Shown here in pieces: positions 16,963 to 25,480 of a DNA stretch of 64,000 nucleotides; position 1 is the first letter of the stretch, and each line of letters begins with the position of its first letter. The notes beneath the pieces are model-generated. The model was not told the origin of the DNA, did not search any database, and saw nothing but the letters and a program-made list of their open reading frames with translations. A program made the position numbers and the translations under genes. Source of the DNA: Sulfitobacter sp. HNIBRBA3233 (GTDB lineage Bacteria > Pseudomonadota > Alphaproteobacteria > Rhodobacterales > Rhodobacteraceae); the NCBI RefSeq assembly GCF_040149665.1, contig NZ_JBEFLP010000002.1, forward strand, positions 124,001 to 188,000. The letters run 5' to 3'.

Positions 16963-17945
16963 GCGGCGATGACGCTGCTGTCGGGCTGGCCGATGGCCTG
17001 TGCGATCAGGCTGCGCGCGTCCGGTAAAACCTCTTCGAGCTGCGGCAGATCGTTCACGCACAGGAATTTCACGCCCGACAGCGCGTCCGGCGTCAGCAGG
17101 GCGCGGACATCTTCGCCGCTGCCGCCGCGCCCCTGACCGCTGCGGATATGCAGATGGTCGGTCGCTGCGGCCTGTCGCGCGGCGTCTTCGGCAATCAGGA
17201 TGTGGTTGTGCAGCGCCTGTGGCAGGAACTGGTCCAGATCGCGAAAACGGTGGCCGATATTGTCCAGAAACGCCTGCCTGTGTTGTGCGAAAAGCCGCGC
17301 CATCACCGACCGCCGCATCGGATGCACCACATGCGCGGGCGCAAAGATCCGGTCGGCGGGCTGGCCTGCCATGGCCCCTGCGTTGATCTGCATGAAGCCG
17401 TGGAAACACGCCGGATCGTCCCGCGCCGCGGGATCGGCCAGAAGACCGCTGAGATCCCTCCACCTGCCGCGCAGAACCGGCGCATCGCCGTCGAACATGT
17501 CCTCGGGCGTCAATGGCCCGGTAAGAAAGACGTCGTCGTTGAAATAGAGAAAGCGGTCGGCCAAACCGTCGATGCGCCACAACATCGTCTCTATCGCGAG
17601 GCTGTTGAAGGTCGGCAGCACATGTTCGAAACCGCCGAAGATCTCGTGGTGGTAGACCACCTCGAGCCGGTCGCGCACACTCGCGGGAAGGCGGGCCAGA
17701 TCGGGTGTGGTATTGTCGACAACCAGCCAGATCGTGCGAACCCATGGCGCGTGCTGCACGATGGAGGACAGGCAATAATAGATTTCGTCGTTCGAGGTCC
17801 ACCGGTGCGGATTGCTGGCGTTTTCAGACAGGGTGCCGAGGTGTTGCGCCATGTAGCATTCTCGCAAGGCGCGATGGGCGGGTGCATTTCCGTCCACCCA
17901 TGTCACTACTGCATCTACCGGATTGTCCTGCCATGTATCGCGCAA
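16959..17945 (-). CDS. Stealth-family hexose-1-phosphate transferase (capsule polysaccharide phosphotransferase-like)
   Basis: The 328-residue protein has the ordered Stealth conserved regions. CR1 is VDAVVTWVDG near residues 10-19. CR2 is WTSNDEIYYCLSSIVQHAPW then TIWLVVDNTTP (about 49-80) and RFLYFNDDVFLTGPLTPEDM (about 131-150). CR3 is HVVHPMRRSVMARLFAQH near 215, and a CR4-like KFLCVNDLPQ is near 290. Characterised members transfer sugar-1-phosphates to build phosphate-linked surface polysaccharides. No capsule or polymerase genes lie nearby, so it is an isolated copy. It is divergent from the hydratase gene at 18086 and overlaps the AhpD-like gene tail to tail. Confidence 0.88.
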   Translation of the reverse strand: MRDTWQDNPVDAVVTWVDGNAPAHRALRECYMAQHLGTLSENASNPHRWTSNDEIYYCLSSIVQHAPWVRTIWLVVDNTTPDLARLPASVRDRLEVVYHHEIFGGFEHVLPTFNSLAIETMLWRIDGLADRFLYFNDDVFLTGPLTPEDMFDGDAPVLRGRWRDLSGLLADPAARDDPACFHGFMQINAGAMAGQPADRIFAPAHVVHPMRRSVMARLFAQHRQAFLDNIGHRFRDLDQFLPQALHNHILIAEDAARQAAATDHLHIRSGQGRGGSGEDVRALLTPDALSGVKFLCVNDLPQLEEVLPDARSLIAQAIGQPDSSVIAA

Positions 17946-18085
17946 GGATCGGTCTCCCCAAAAACCACATCGGGGTGAGATAGCACATCGGCGCTGAAAG
18001 GCACGTATTCATCGAAAGCGTTCTGTTTCTTGACGCTTGGGGCCGGACGCAGGATGCTGCGCTGGTTGCCTGAAGGGACTGCGAA

Positions 18086-18934
18086 ATGACCGCCACATTG
18101 GACCCCGAAACCCTGTCGCGCTGGATCGGCAAGCGTGAAACGGCGCAGGACAGGATCGACGCAGGCCCCGCCCGCCGGATGGAATTGACACTGGACCGCG
18201 AGGCGCGGCTCGGTGACGGGGATGCGCTGCCACCGCTGTGGCACTGGCTCTATTTTCTGCAAACCGCGCGGATGAGCGCGCTTGGCCGTGACGGGCACCC
18301 CGCAAAGGGAGGCTTTCTGCCGCCCGTGGCGCTGCCCCGGCGCATGTGGGCAGGCGGGCGGTTCGGATTTTCGCAACCGCTTGTTCTGGGAACGGAGGCG
18401 ACCAAGACCTCAACGATCAAGGATGTCGCGGTCAAGCAGGGACGCAGCGGTGCGCTGTGTTTCGTCACCGTCCGGCACGAGGTTGCGAGCAATGCGCAGA
18501 GCGCGTTCTGGGAGGAGCACGATATCGTCTACCGCGAAGACTCCGGACCGGATGCGCCGCCCGCTGCCCCCACGCCCGAGATCGGCGACGACTGGGAGAC
18601 GGTCGAAACGGTGACACCGTCCGAGGTTCTGCTGTTTCGGTATTCAGCGCTGACCTTCAACGGCCATCGCATCCACTACGACCGCGACTATGCAACCGGT
18701 GTCGAAGGGCACGCCGGTCTGGTGGTGCATGGCCCGCTCATCGCCACGCTGCTTGTGGATCTTGCCCAAAGGGTGATGGGGCGCGCGCCCCTAGCGTTCG
18801 ATTTCCGCGCGATGAGCCCGCTGTTCGACACCGCACCCTTCAACATTCACGCCCGCACCGAAGGGGATGAGGTAACCCTTGCCGCCGCTACCCCGCAAGG
18901 GCGTCTGGCGATGCAGGCAAAAGCGCGGTTCTGA
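18086..18934 (+). CDS. MaoC-type acyl-CoA hydratase (mesaconyl-C4-CoA/itaconyl-CoA hydratase-like)
   Basis: The 282-residue double hot-dog protein resembles FAS1-type dehydratases. The N-terminal half contains LPPLWHWLYFLQTARMS near 50-65 and FLPPVALPRRMWAGG near 75-90. The C-terminal half contains the catalytic-type FRYSALTFNGHRIHYDRDYA near 185-204 (Asn and His of the hydratase motif) and the later VHGPLIATLL near 215. Relatives hydrate mesaconyl-, itaconyl- or 2-methylfumaryl-CoA thioesters. It is monocistronic here, and its stop abuts the stop of osmC. The exact acyl-CoA cannot be determined. Confidence 0.83.
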   Translation: MTATLDPETLSRWIGKRETAQDRIDAGPARRMELTLDREARLGDGDALPPLWHWLYFLQTARMSALGRDGHPAKGGFLPPVALPRRMWAGGRFGFSQPLVLGTEATKTSTIKDVAVKQGRSGALCFVTVRHEVASNAQSAFWEEHDIVYREDSGPDAPPAAPTPEIGDDWETVETVTPSEVLLFRYSALTFNGHRIHYDRDYATGVEGHAGLVVHGPLIATLLVDLAQRVMGRAPLAFDFRAMSPLFDTAPFNIHARTEGDEVTLAAATPQGRLAMQAKARF

Positions 18935-19441
18935 TCAACCGGCTTTCCAGCCATCCGGCGTTTTCATGCGGTGGTTGATGGTATTCGCGACACCCAGCGT
19001 CTGCTCCAGAAAGCAGCCTTTCTTCGCGGCGTTGATCAGCGCGACTACGGCCTCTTCCGCATCGGGCGAGGTGATATCGACATCAATCTCGAAACTCTTT
19101 GGCGCGGTTTCATAGATACGGCCCTTCGCGGTCCAGTCCCACGCCACGCGACAGTCCACCGACAGGTCGTCCAGCGTCACGTCCAGTCGTTTGGCGAACG
19201 CGCGGATCTGGGTCATGATGCAGCCCGTCAGCCCCGCCACGAACAACGCAAGCGGCGGAGGCGCACTGGCGTCGCCGCCGTGAAACGGGCCTTCGTCGGT
19301 GGCCAGCTCGAACGGCCCTTCGAGCATCGGTTCGCGCATGTGCACAACCAGATCGTTGCGCATCTTGCCCGTGGCATCACCGTGGCAGTCGAATACGACC
19401 TCTGCCTGCGGCGGCAGGCCCGCGTTGGGAGTGTCGCTCAT
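18935..19441 (-). CDS. OsmC family peroxidase-like protein
   Basis: The 168-residue protein has the two conserved redox cysteines of the OsmC/Ohr family: one in GLTGCIMTQIRAFA near residue 74 and one in AAKKGCFLEQTLGV near 142. These act on organic hydroperoxides. It is the last gene of the TetR-TRAP operon and its ATG overlaps the stop of the FAH-family gene by 4 bases (ATGA). Its presence suggests the pathway generates reactive oxygen or hydroperoxide by-products, though family members outside the Ohr and OsmC cores often have undefined roles. Confidence 0.86.
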   Translation of the reverse strand: MSDTPNAGLPPQAEVVFDCHGDATGKMRNDLVVHMREPMLEGPFELATDEGPFHGGDASAPPPLALFVAGLTGCIMTQIRAFAKRLDVTLDDLSVDCRVAWDWTAKGRIYETAPKSFEIDVDITSPDAEEAVVALINAAKKGCFLEQTLGVANTINHRMKTPDGWKAG

Positions 19442-20358
19442 GATTTCACGATCCTGTTTTTCAGTGTTCCGATCCGCTCGACCGTCAGTTCGATCACGTC
19501 GCCGTCTTCCAGAAACCGCCCCAGTTCCAGACCGCAGCCGGTGCCGACGGTGCCGGACCCGATGACTTCGCCGGGGTGGAGCGTTTCCGAGGCCGAGATA
19601 TGCGCGATGATATCGGCAAAGCTGTGGTGCATGGCGCCCGAATTGCCGCCGCCCCAGACCTCGCCGTTCACCTTTGCCTCCATATCGAGCGCGACGGGGT
19701 GGGCGATTTCATCCGCCGTGACGATGAAGGGGCCCAGAATGTTGCCGGTATCGAAATCCTTGCCCTTGGCGGGGCCAAGCTGCCCGGGCATTTCGAGCAT
19801 CTGCGCGTCCCGTGCGCTCATGTCGTTGAAGATCGTGTAGCCGAAGATGTGCTTCGGCGCGTCTTCGGCGCTGATGTCGCATCCGCCGGTGCCGATCACG
19901 ATGGCGAGTTCCAGTTCGAAATCCATCTGCTTGCTATAGGCAGGCCAGCGCACGTCCTGTCCGTCCCCGATCACCGAAAACCGGTTGGCCTTGTAGTAGA
20001 TCGGCTGTTTGTACCAGATATCCGGGATCGCGAATTCCTTGCCGGTCATCTGGGTCGCCCGCTCGAAAGAGTTGATGAGGTGTTCTTCGAACACCAGACA
20101 GTCCCGCATCTGCACAGGCCGGGGCAGGGGCGCGCGGAAACTGACGTCGGCGCTGGCGATCCGTGCAGGGTGGGGCGCGATCTCGACCAGTTCGCGGGCG
20201 CGTGCCAGGGCCTCTTCGCCGCCTTCGATCAGCGCTTGCATGGAAAAAAGCGCCTCTTCGGTGCCGCCCGCGGCGGCGGAGAGGTCCAGAAGGTGCCCCT
20301 CGCCCAGATCGGCGACAAGAATATCGGATGTGCCGTTATTTACCGTGGCCAGTCGCAT
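19438..20358 (-). CDS. Fumarylacetoacetate hydrolase (FAH) family protein
   Basis: The 306-residue protein has the FAH fold. Metal-binding acidic residues are visible in CLVFEEHLIN near 87-96 and MDFELELAIVIG near 145-156, followed by GYTIFNDMSARDAQ near 173-186 and KGKDFDTGNILGPFIVT near 198-214. The C-terminal GSGTVGTGCGLELG is also typical. The family includes C-C hydrolases, decarboxylases and isomerases of aromatic ring-cleavage products. It sits between a metal-dependent cyclase and OsmC in the TRAP operon and probably hydrolyses an acylpyruvate-like intermediate. Confidence 0.9.
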   Translation of the reverse strand: MRLATVNNGTSDILVADLGEGHLLDLSAAAGGTEEALFSMQALIEGGEEALARARELVEIAPHPARIASADVSFRAPLPRPVQMRDCLVFEEHLINSFERATQMTGKEFAIPDIWYKQPIYYKANRFSVIGDGQDVRWPAYSKQMDFELELAIVIGTGGCDISAEDAPKHIFGYTIFNDMSARDAQMLEMPGQLGPAKGKDFDTGNILGPFIVTADEIAHPVALDMEAKVNGEVWGGGNSGAMHHSFADIIAHISASETLHPGEVIGSGTVGTGCGLELGRFLEDGDVIELTVERIGTLKNRIVKS

Positions 20359-20361
20359 GTC

Positions 20362-21156
20362 TCAGTCCTCCTCGATGATGGCGACGGCGCGCACGAAGCC
20401 CGCGCTTGCACCTTTGATTTTCCACGGAAAGCAGGACACTTCAAATCCGTGGTCGGGCAGGGTGTCGAGGTTCGACAGCTTTTCCATGTGGCAATAGCCG
20501 ATCTCGATCGAGGCGCGGTGACCTTCCCAGATGATCGACGGATCGTGATCCTGCAGCCAGCGCTTGGCGGTCAGCGGAAAGGGCGCATCCCACGACCAGG
20601 CATCGGTGCCCGTCACCCGGACCCCGCGTTCAAGCATCCACAGCGTCGCATCGCGCCCGATGCCGCAGCCCTTTATCAGGTAGTCGTCCTGCCCGTAGCG
20701 TTCGCCGGCGGAGGTGTTCACCACCACGATGTCGAGCGGCCGCAGGTCGTGGCCGATGCGCTTCAGTTCGGCCTCGATATCGCCCGGGGTGACGATATAG
20801 CCGTCCTCCATATGTCTGAAGTCCAGTTTGACGGCGGGGTTCATGCACCATTCCAGCGGCACCTCGTCGATTTTCCATGCAGGCTCGCCGCCCTCGGTCA
20901 GGCGGCGGTTCATGGTCGAATGGTGGTGGTAGGGCGCATCCAGATGGGTGCCGTTGTGGGTGGCGATCTGTAACCGCTCGATGGCCCAGCCTTCCCCATC
21001 CGGCAGCTGTTCTTTTTCCAGTCCCGGAAAGAAGGCGGCCACCTGACCGGCGGTGACGGAGTGGTCCAGATACTCGATCTGGGGCAGCATCATCTCGGGG
21101 TCCGAGACGATATCGGCCTCGAGGGCGACGGAAATGTCGATGAAGCGACGGGGCAT
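20362..21156 (-). CDS. Cyclase family protein (kynurenine formamidase-like metal-dependent hydrolase)
   Basis: The 264-residue protein has the cyclase/KynB signature: HNGTHLDAPYHH near residues 69-80, where His and Asp bind zinc. The downstream segment TGTDAWSWDAPFP near 182-194 and IWEGHRA near 214-220 complete the metal/active site. It is longer than classical KynB (about 210). Relatives hydrolyse N-formyl-kynurenine, isatin or other cyclic amides. It is translated just after the TRAP permease (9-base gap), so the substrate is probably the transported compound or an early product of it. No other kynurenine gene is nearby. Confidence 0.86.
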   Translation of the reverse strand: MPRRFIDISVALEADIVSDPEMMLPQIEYLDHSVTAGQVAAFFPGLEKEQLPDGEGWAIERLQIATHNGTHLDAPYHHHSTMNRRLTEGGEPAWKIDEVPLEWCMNPAVKLDFRHMEDGYIVTPGDIEAELKRIGHDLRPLDIVVVNTSAGERYGQDDYLIKGCGIGRDATLWMLERGVRVTGTDAWSWDAPFPLTAKRWLQDHDPSIIWEGHRASIEIGYCHMEKLSNLDTLPDHGFEVSCFPWKIKGASAGFVRAVAIIEED

Positions 21157-21165
21157 GGAAGTCTC

Positions 21166-22476
21166 CTAAAGCAGTGCGGTCACGAGGAAAGGGAAGGCGA
21201 GAACGAGCGCCAGAACGAACACCATCATCAGCGCGAAGGGCGCGGCCCCCCTGAAGATATCGCCAAGGGTGATGCTGTCGTCGTTCAGCGCGGATTTGAT
21301 GACGAAGACCGAGATGCCGAAGGGCGGTGTCAGAAGCCCGATCTCGACCGCGATCACGGTGACGACGCCGAACCAGATCAGGTTCACGTCCATGCCTGAC
21401 ACCACCGGCAGCATCAGCGGGACGAGGATCAGCATGATCGATGAGCTGTCCAGGATCGTGCCCATGGCAATTACCAGCGCGACATAGGCGAGGATGATGC
21501 CCCAGTAGCCGATCTCGGCGGTGGCGACATAATCGCCGAAACCCGCAGGCAGCCCCGAAAGCGCCAGCATCCGACTGTACATCTGTGCCGCGATGATCAG
21601 AAAACAGATCGAGGCGGTCACCAGTCCCGTATCGGTCAGCACCTGCCAGAAATCGCGGGCCGAAAGCTGCCGGCGCGCAAGGCCGATCACGATGGCCCCA
21701 AGACAGCCGACCGCACCGGCCTCGATCGGGGTGAAGAGACCGCCGTAGATGCCGCCCAGAACCAGCGCGATCAGCGCGACAATGGGCACTCCCTTGACCA
21801 TCAGCTCGCGTGCCGTCAGCGGGTCGATGTCATCGGGCGGGGTAATATTCTCGCCCACGAAGCGCGGAAAGAAACGCGCCATCAGCAGCACGCCTCCGCC
21901 AAAGATCATCGCCAGCAGGATGCCCGGAATGATCCCGGCGATGAACAGATCCCCCACCGATTGTTCCGTCAGAAGACCGTAGAGGATCAGCAGCAGGCTG
22001 GGCGGGATCAGCATGCCCAGCACCGAACTGCCCGCCACCACCCCGACGGAGAATTGCTTGGTATAGCCGTGGCGCACCATTTCCGGCACCGCGATGCGTG
22101 TGAAGACTGCCGCCGAGGCGATGGAGATGCCGGTGATCGCGGCAAAGATGGCATTTGCGCCGACCGTGCCGACACCCAGCCCTCCGCGCAGTTTGCGGAA
22201 CAGATGGTTTGCCACATCGAAGGCGTCGCGCCCCATCCCCGTGACCGACACCACATATCCCATCAGCACGAACAGCGGCACCACCCCGAAGAAATAGCTG
22301 CTGATCGTCTCGGACGCCGCCAGCGCCAGCAATTTGCCCGCCAGCACCGGAGAGCCCTTGATGATCCAAACGCCGACGTAGGAACACAGCATCAGCGCGA
22401 AGGGCACCCACAGTCCGGCGTAGACAAGGATGACCATCGCACCCAGTGACAGAAGGCCGACATCAAAGCTTTCCAT
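21166..22476 (-). CDS. TRAP transporter large permease subunit (DctM family)
   Basis: The 436-residue protein has about twelve hydrophobic helices and the DctM features: FFGVVPLFVLMGYVVS near 60, the conserved GSSVLGMLIPPSLLLILYG near 148-166, and GTILDSSSIMLILVPLMLPV near 340. It forms the Na+-coupled transport channel with the DctQ and DctP subunits encoded just upstream. It overlaps dctQ by 14 bases. Substrate: likely an organic acid or cyclic amide, judging from the cyclase and FAH genes downstream. Confidence 0.94.
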   Translation of the reverse strand: MESFDVGLLSLGAMVILVYAGLWVPFALMLCSYVGVWIIKGSPVLAGKLLALAASETISSYFFGVVPLFVLMGYVVSVTGMGRDAFDVANHLFRKLRGGLGVGTVGANAIFAAITGISIASAAVFTRIAVPEMVRHGYTKQFSVGVVAGSSVLGMLIPPSLLLILYGLLTEQSVGDLFIAGIIPGILLAMIFGGGVLLMARFFPRFVGENITPPDDIDPLTARELMVKGVPIVALIALVLGGIYGGLFTPIEAGAVGCLGAIVIGLARRQLSARDFWQVLTDTGLVTASICFLIIAAQMYSRMLALSGLPAGFGDYVATAEIGYWGIILAYVALVIAMGTILDSSSIMLILVPLMLPVVSGMDVNLIWFGVVTVIAVEIGLLTPPFGISVFVIKSALNDDSITLGDIFRGAAPFALMMVFVLALVLAFPFLVTALL

Positions 22477-23023
22477 CGGGGGCCTTTCGGGGTGCTACTG
22501 TTTCGCAGATCGCAACAATTGCGGAGATCACCAGCTGTACGATCAGAGCGGTGCTGCCGATCAGGATGATGAGCTTTACCGGCCATATCGGTGCGGTGAA
22601 GCTGCCGATGGTCCCTTCGAAAGTGCCCCGCGTCCATGCCTTTGCAAACAGGGGGGCGGACGCGCGCAAAAGCTCGACCATGATGAAAATCGCGGCTGCG
22701 CAGAACAGCGCCTCCACCGCGCTGCGCGCCCGGGCGAACCGTCGCGCCAGTGCGCCGAGCAGAGCGTCGGACCGCGTCAGGCGCCCCATGCGGAACGCCT
22801 GTGCCACCTGAAGGAAAACGATTGCCACGATGGACATCGACACCATCATCGGCACGCCCGCGATCGGGCTGGAAAAAGCCGCCCGCCCGATCACGTCGGC
22901 ATTCACCAAAAGCATCACCGCGACGATCATCAACGTCCCGATGACATTCAGCGCCAGCGTCAACGCGTCGATCCCCTGCCGCAGCCGCGACAGGAGACCG
23001 GATGTGTCGGATGCGCCGGACAA
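22463..23023 (-). CDS. TRAP transporter small permease subunit (DctQ family)
   Basis: The 186-residue protein has four predicted membrane helices, about residues 20-42, 55-75, 103-123 and 145-170, as expected of DctQ. The moderately conserved VNADVIGRAAFSSPIAGVPM (about 40-59) is the family hallmark (N/D-V-x-x-R). It starts 3 bases after the dctP stop and overlaps dctM by 14 bases, so the three subunits are coupled. Confidence 0.9.
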   Translation of the reverse strand: MSGASDTSGLLSRLRQGIDALTLALNVIGTLMIVAVMLLVNADVIGRAAFSSPIAGVPMMVSMSIVAIVFLQVAQAFRMGRLTRSDALLGALARRFARARSAVEALFCAAAIFIMVELLRASAPLFAKAWTRGTFEGTIGSFTAPIWPVKLIILIGSTALIVQLVISAIVAICETVAPRKAPDGKL

Positions 23024-23026
23024 GCC

Positions 23027-24088
23027 CTATTCCTTGTCCCAGTCGCGCACGGGCGTGGCCCCTGCGGCGCGCATCGTATCCATGTAGCTCGTCAGAACCG
23101 CCGTCCCGTCCAGACCGGCGCTGTTCAACGTCTCGACAAAGGCGAGGGCGACGTTATCCATGCCGTCCGCCCATTCTTTGCGAAAATCCGCACTGACCTC
23201 GGTAATTGTTGCCCCCTGCGATTCCATCATTTCAAGGAACTTCGACACGGAGGCGTCCAGATCCTGATGATAGGCAATGCGCGATGCTTTCGCCCCGTCG
23301 ATGAGGGCCTGTTGCACCACGGGATCCAGCCCCTCGTACCAGTCAAGGTTCGCGGCCAGCCCGCCCGCGTATTGCGCGCCGAAACCGACGCGGGTGATAT
23401 AGGGGGCCACTTCGTGAAGCTTGCCGGGCAGAGCCGCCGAGGCAAAGACGATCACGCCATCGTACACCCCTGTCTTGATCTCGTTGTAGTAGGTGGTCAG
23501 GTTGCCGGACACGCCGACCGCCCCGGTTCCTTTCAGCCAGTTCACCGCAGGCCCCGGCGCACCGATCTTGCGCCCTTCGAGGTCCGAAATGTTTTCGACG
23601 GGAAAATTCGTCATCAGAAGGTAGTCGTCAATGCCGATGGCGGCGCCAAGGTACTTCAGATTGTTCTCTTCCCAGCGCGCCTGCATGATGTCGTTGGTGG
23701 ATTGCAGATCGTCCATCCACTGGCCCACCAATGTCGCGTCGGACGATACGAAAGGCGTGAAATAGGTAATGTTCTGCGGCCCCATCTTGGCCGGATCGAA
23801 GAGCGATGACACAAGGCCGATCTCGGCCAGCCCTTCTTCGACAGCCTCAAGCTCGTCGCCGACCTTGGCCAGCGATCCGCCGTATTGTTCGGACCACTCG
23901 ATGGTGTAGTCGGTGCCCTCCAGCGCTGCATTGACCGCCGGTATGAAGGTTTCGGCGGTGTGTTTCACCCAGCGGAAAACCGGCGGGTGACCGGCCACCA
24001 CGGTTGCCGAAATCTCCTCGGCGCTGGCGGGTGTCGCTGTCGTGCCTGCGGCAAGGGCAAGCCCCGCCGCGATGATGAAATGTCTCAT
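23027..24088 (-). CDS. TRAP transporter substrate-binding protein (DctP family)
   Basis: The 353-residue precursor has a signal peptide (MRHFIIAAGLALAAGTTA, cleavage near ASAEE). The mature protein has the DctP pattern, including the conserved Arg-containing segment LEGRKIGAPGPAVNWL near 165-180 that contacts the ligand carboxylate. Start: ATG at 24088 with a strong ribosome site GGGAGGAAG; an upstream ATG at 24103 lacks one. It follows the tetR gene by 25 bases. The ligand is probably a small carboxylate. Confidence 0.93.
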   Translation of the reverse strand: MRHFIIAAGLALAAGTTATPASAEEISATVVAGHPPVFRWVKHTAETFIPAVNAALEGTDYTIEWSEQYGGSLAKVGDELEAVEEGLAEIGLVSSLFDPAKMGPQNITYFTPFVSSDATLVGQWMDDLQSTNDIMQARWEENNLKYLGAAIGIDDYLLMTNFPVENISDLEGRKIGAPGPAVNWLKGTGAVGVSGNLTTYYNEIKTGVYDGVIVFASAALPGKLHEVAPYITRVGFGAQYAGGLAANLDWYEGLDPVVQQALIDGAKASRIAYHQDLDASVSKFLEMMESQGATITEVSADFRKEWADGMDNVALAFVETLNSAGLDGTAVLTSYMDTMRAAGATPVRDWDKE

Positions 24089-24113
24089 GTATCTTCCTCC
24101 CAAAAGATGGTTT

Positions 24114-24782
24114 TCAGTCTTCCTTATGTGCCAGTGCGCGGATGCCGCCGCAGACGTAGGTGATGATTTCCGCCAGCATGTCCTCGATCTGGCTGTCGTC
24201 GCATTGCCCGTCCGACAGGCGGGTGGAGCGTCCGGTCTGCGCCATCATCATCATCCCCACCCCGATCGAGAACATATACGCCCAGACCGCGTCCTTGCGG
24301 CCCAGTTGCGGCTCGATCCTCTCCAGTGCGGCGATGAAACGCCGTGCGATGGGATCGTAATAGCGTTCGGTATAGGCGCGATCGCGCGGGTCGGTCGAAT
24401 TGGCGATGGAGACAAGGATCCGCGAGAACCCGCCGCCCTGCATCGCGATGTCCTGCCCTTTCTCGATGGTGGGCCGGAACAGCGCCTCTACCAGAGGCTC
24501 AAGCTGCGGGTCCGCAAAGGCCAGCACCTTGTCGAGCATCCGACCCCGCGCATCGTTGATCGCCACGGCCTGACGCGCGGCCATCGCTTCGAACAGCTTT
24601 TCCTTGGTTTCGAAGTGGTAGTGGATCAGGGCCTGCGCCACCTCCGCGCGGCGCGCAATTTCACGCAGGCTGGCCCCCTTGAAGCCTTCGTTGGCGAAAA
24701 CGATCTCTGCCGCGTTCAGGATCGCGGCATAGCGGCTGTCTTCGACACCGTCCTCTCGCGGGCGTTTTTCTGCGGCTCCCAC
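24114..24782 (-). CDS. TetR/AcrR family transcriptional regulator
   Basis: The 222-residue protein has an N-terminal TetR helix-turn-helix (about residues 18-62): AAILNAAEIVFANEGFKGAS, LREIARRAEVAQALIHYHF and ETKEKLFEAM. The C-terminal ligand domain is variable and includes a Met-rich helix near 190. It is the first gene of the TRAP-cyclase-FAH-OsmC operon, and a palindrome typical of TetR operators lies just upstream of its start. It therefore probably represses its own operon and is released by the transported compound or a derivative. Confidence 0.92.
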   Translation of the reverse strand: MGAAEKRPREDGVEDSRYAAILNAAEIVFANEGFKGASLREIARRAEVAQALIHYHFETKEKLFEAMAARQAVAINDARGRMLDKVLAFADPQLEPLVEALFRPTIEKGQDIAMQGGGFSRILVSIANSTDPRDRAYTERYYDPIARRFIAALERIEPQLGRKDAVWAYMFSIGVGMMMMAQTGRSTRLSDGQCDDSQIEDMLAEIITYVCGGIRALAHKED

Positions 24783-24796
24783 AGCATCCTCCGTGG

Positions 24797-24816
24797 CTGA
24801 CTGATCGCTCAGTCAG
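24797..24816 (-). promoter_or_regulatory. TetR-type operator palindrome upstream of tetR
   Basis: Perfect 8-bp arms CTGACTGA and TCAGTCAG are separated by TCGC and lie about 15 bases upstream of the tetR ATG. The layout is that of AcrR/TetR operators. It supports autorepression of the operon at 24782-18935. Confidence 0.75.
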
Positions 24817-24945
24817 GAGACATTGAGACTGCCCTCGCGTCAATAAAATTGACCGCCGCAGCGCGGCAAGCGGTCAAGGGTTTGAGAAGGATGGAAAATT
24901 AAGGGACGTCACCGCGCAGCATCCGGCGCAGTGGTGCGAATCGGA

Positions 24946-25395
24946 TCAGATCCAGCGCCGGGTTCTGGCGATGTAGGCGTCGGCCTCCCGCCCGAAGGTG
25001 TCGCGCAAAAGCGCCTCTTCGGGCGCGGCGAACCGACGGTCGAGAATCCACCACAGCACTCCGGTGGCCACGAGGCCGATGATGGATCCATGCCCAGCCG
25101 CCGAGGCAAGCGTCAGCATGATGAGCGCCAGATAAATGGGATTGCGCGAAACCCTGTAGGGGCCTTCGACGATCAGCGTTTTCGGGCGATGGTGCGGCTC
25201 GATCGGGGTGCGCTTGCGAAAGAACCAGATCGCCGACCATGCCACCAGCACGAGTGCGGCGGCAAAAAGGAGCCACGACAGGGCATCGAGCAGCGGATGG
25301 TCGACGTGCAGGCCCGGCAGCGCGTAGCGGCCCGCATAGATCACCGCGATGCTGCCCAGCCACCAGAGCGGCGGCAGATCGGGAAAGCCTTTCAT
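24946..25395 (-). CDS. Isoprenylcysteine carboxyl methyltransferase/phospholipid methyltransferase family membrane protein
   Basis: The 149-residue protein has about four membrane helices and the C-terminal ICMT/PEMT motif: VEGPYRVSRNPIYLAL near 89-104, and later RFAAPEEALLRDTFGREADAY near 122-142 (paired acidic residues). Bacterial members methylate membrane lipids or small hydrophobic acceptors with S-adenosylmethionine. ATG at 25395 is preceded by GAAAGGACG. It is divergent from the membrane protein gene at 25481, separated by 85 bases. The acceptor is unknown. Confidence 0.85.
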   Translation of the reverse strand: MKGFPDLPPLWWLGSIAVIYAGRYALPGLHVDHPLLDALSWLLFAAALVLVAWSAIWFFRKRTPIEPHHRPKTLIVEGPYRVSRNPIYLALIMLTLASAAGHGSIIGLVATGVLWWILDRRFAAPEEALLRDTFGREADAYIARTRRWI

Positions 25396-25480
25396 GTTGC
25401 GTCCTTTCGGGTTGCGTGCCGCGACGCTACGCAGCACCGCGCACCCTGTCCACCGTCCTGAAATCCGCTATCTTCGGCGG

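Noticed and set aside
17824-18132. Small minus-strand open frame between the Stealth and hydratase genes
   Set aside because: It overlaps the starts of both genes, lacks a ribosome site and has no family resemblance.
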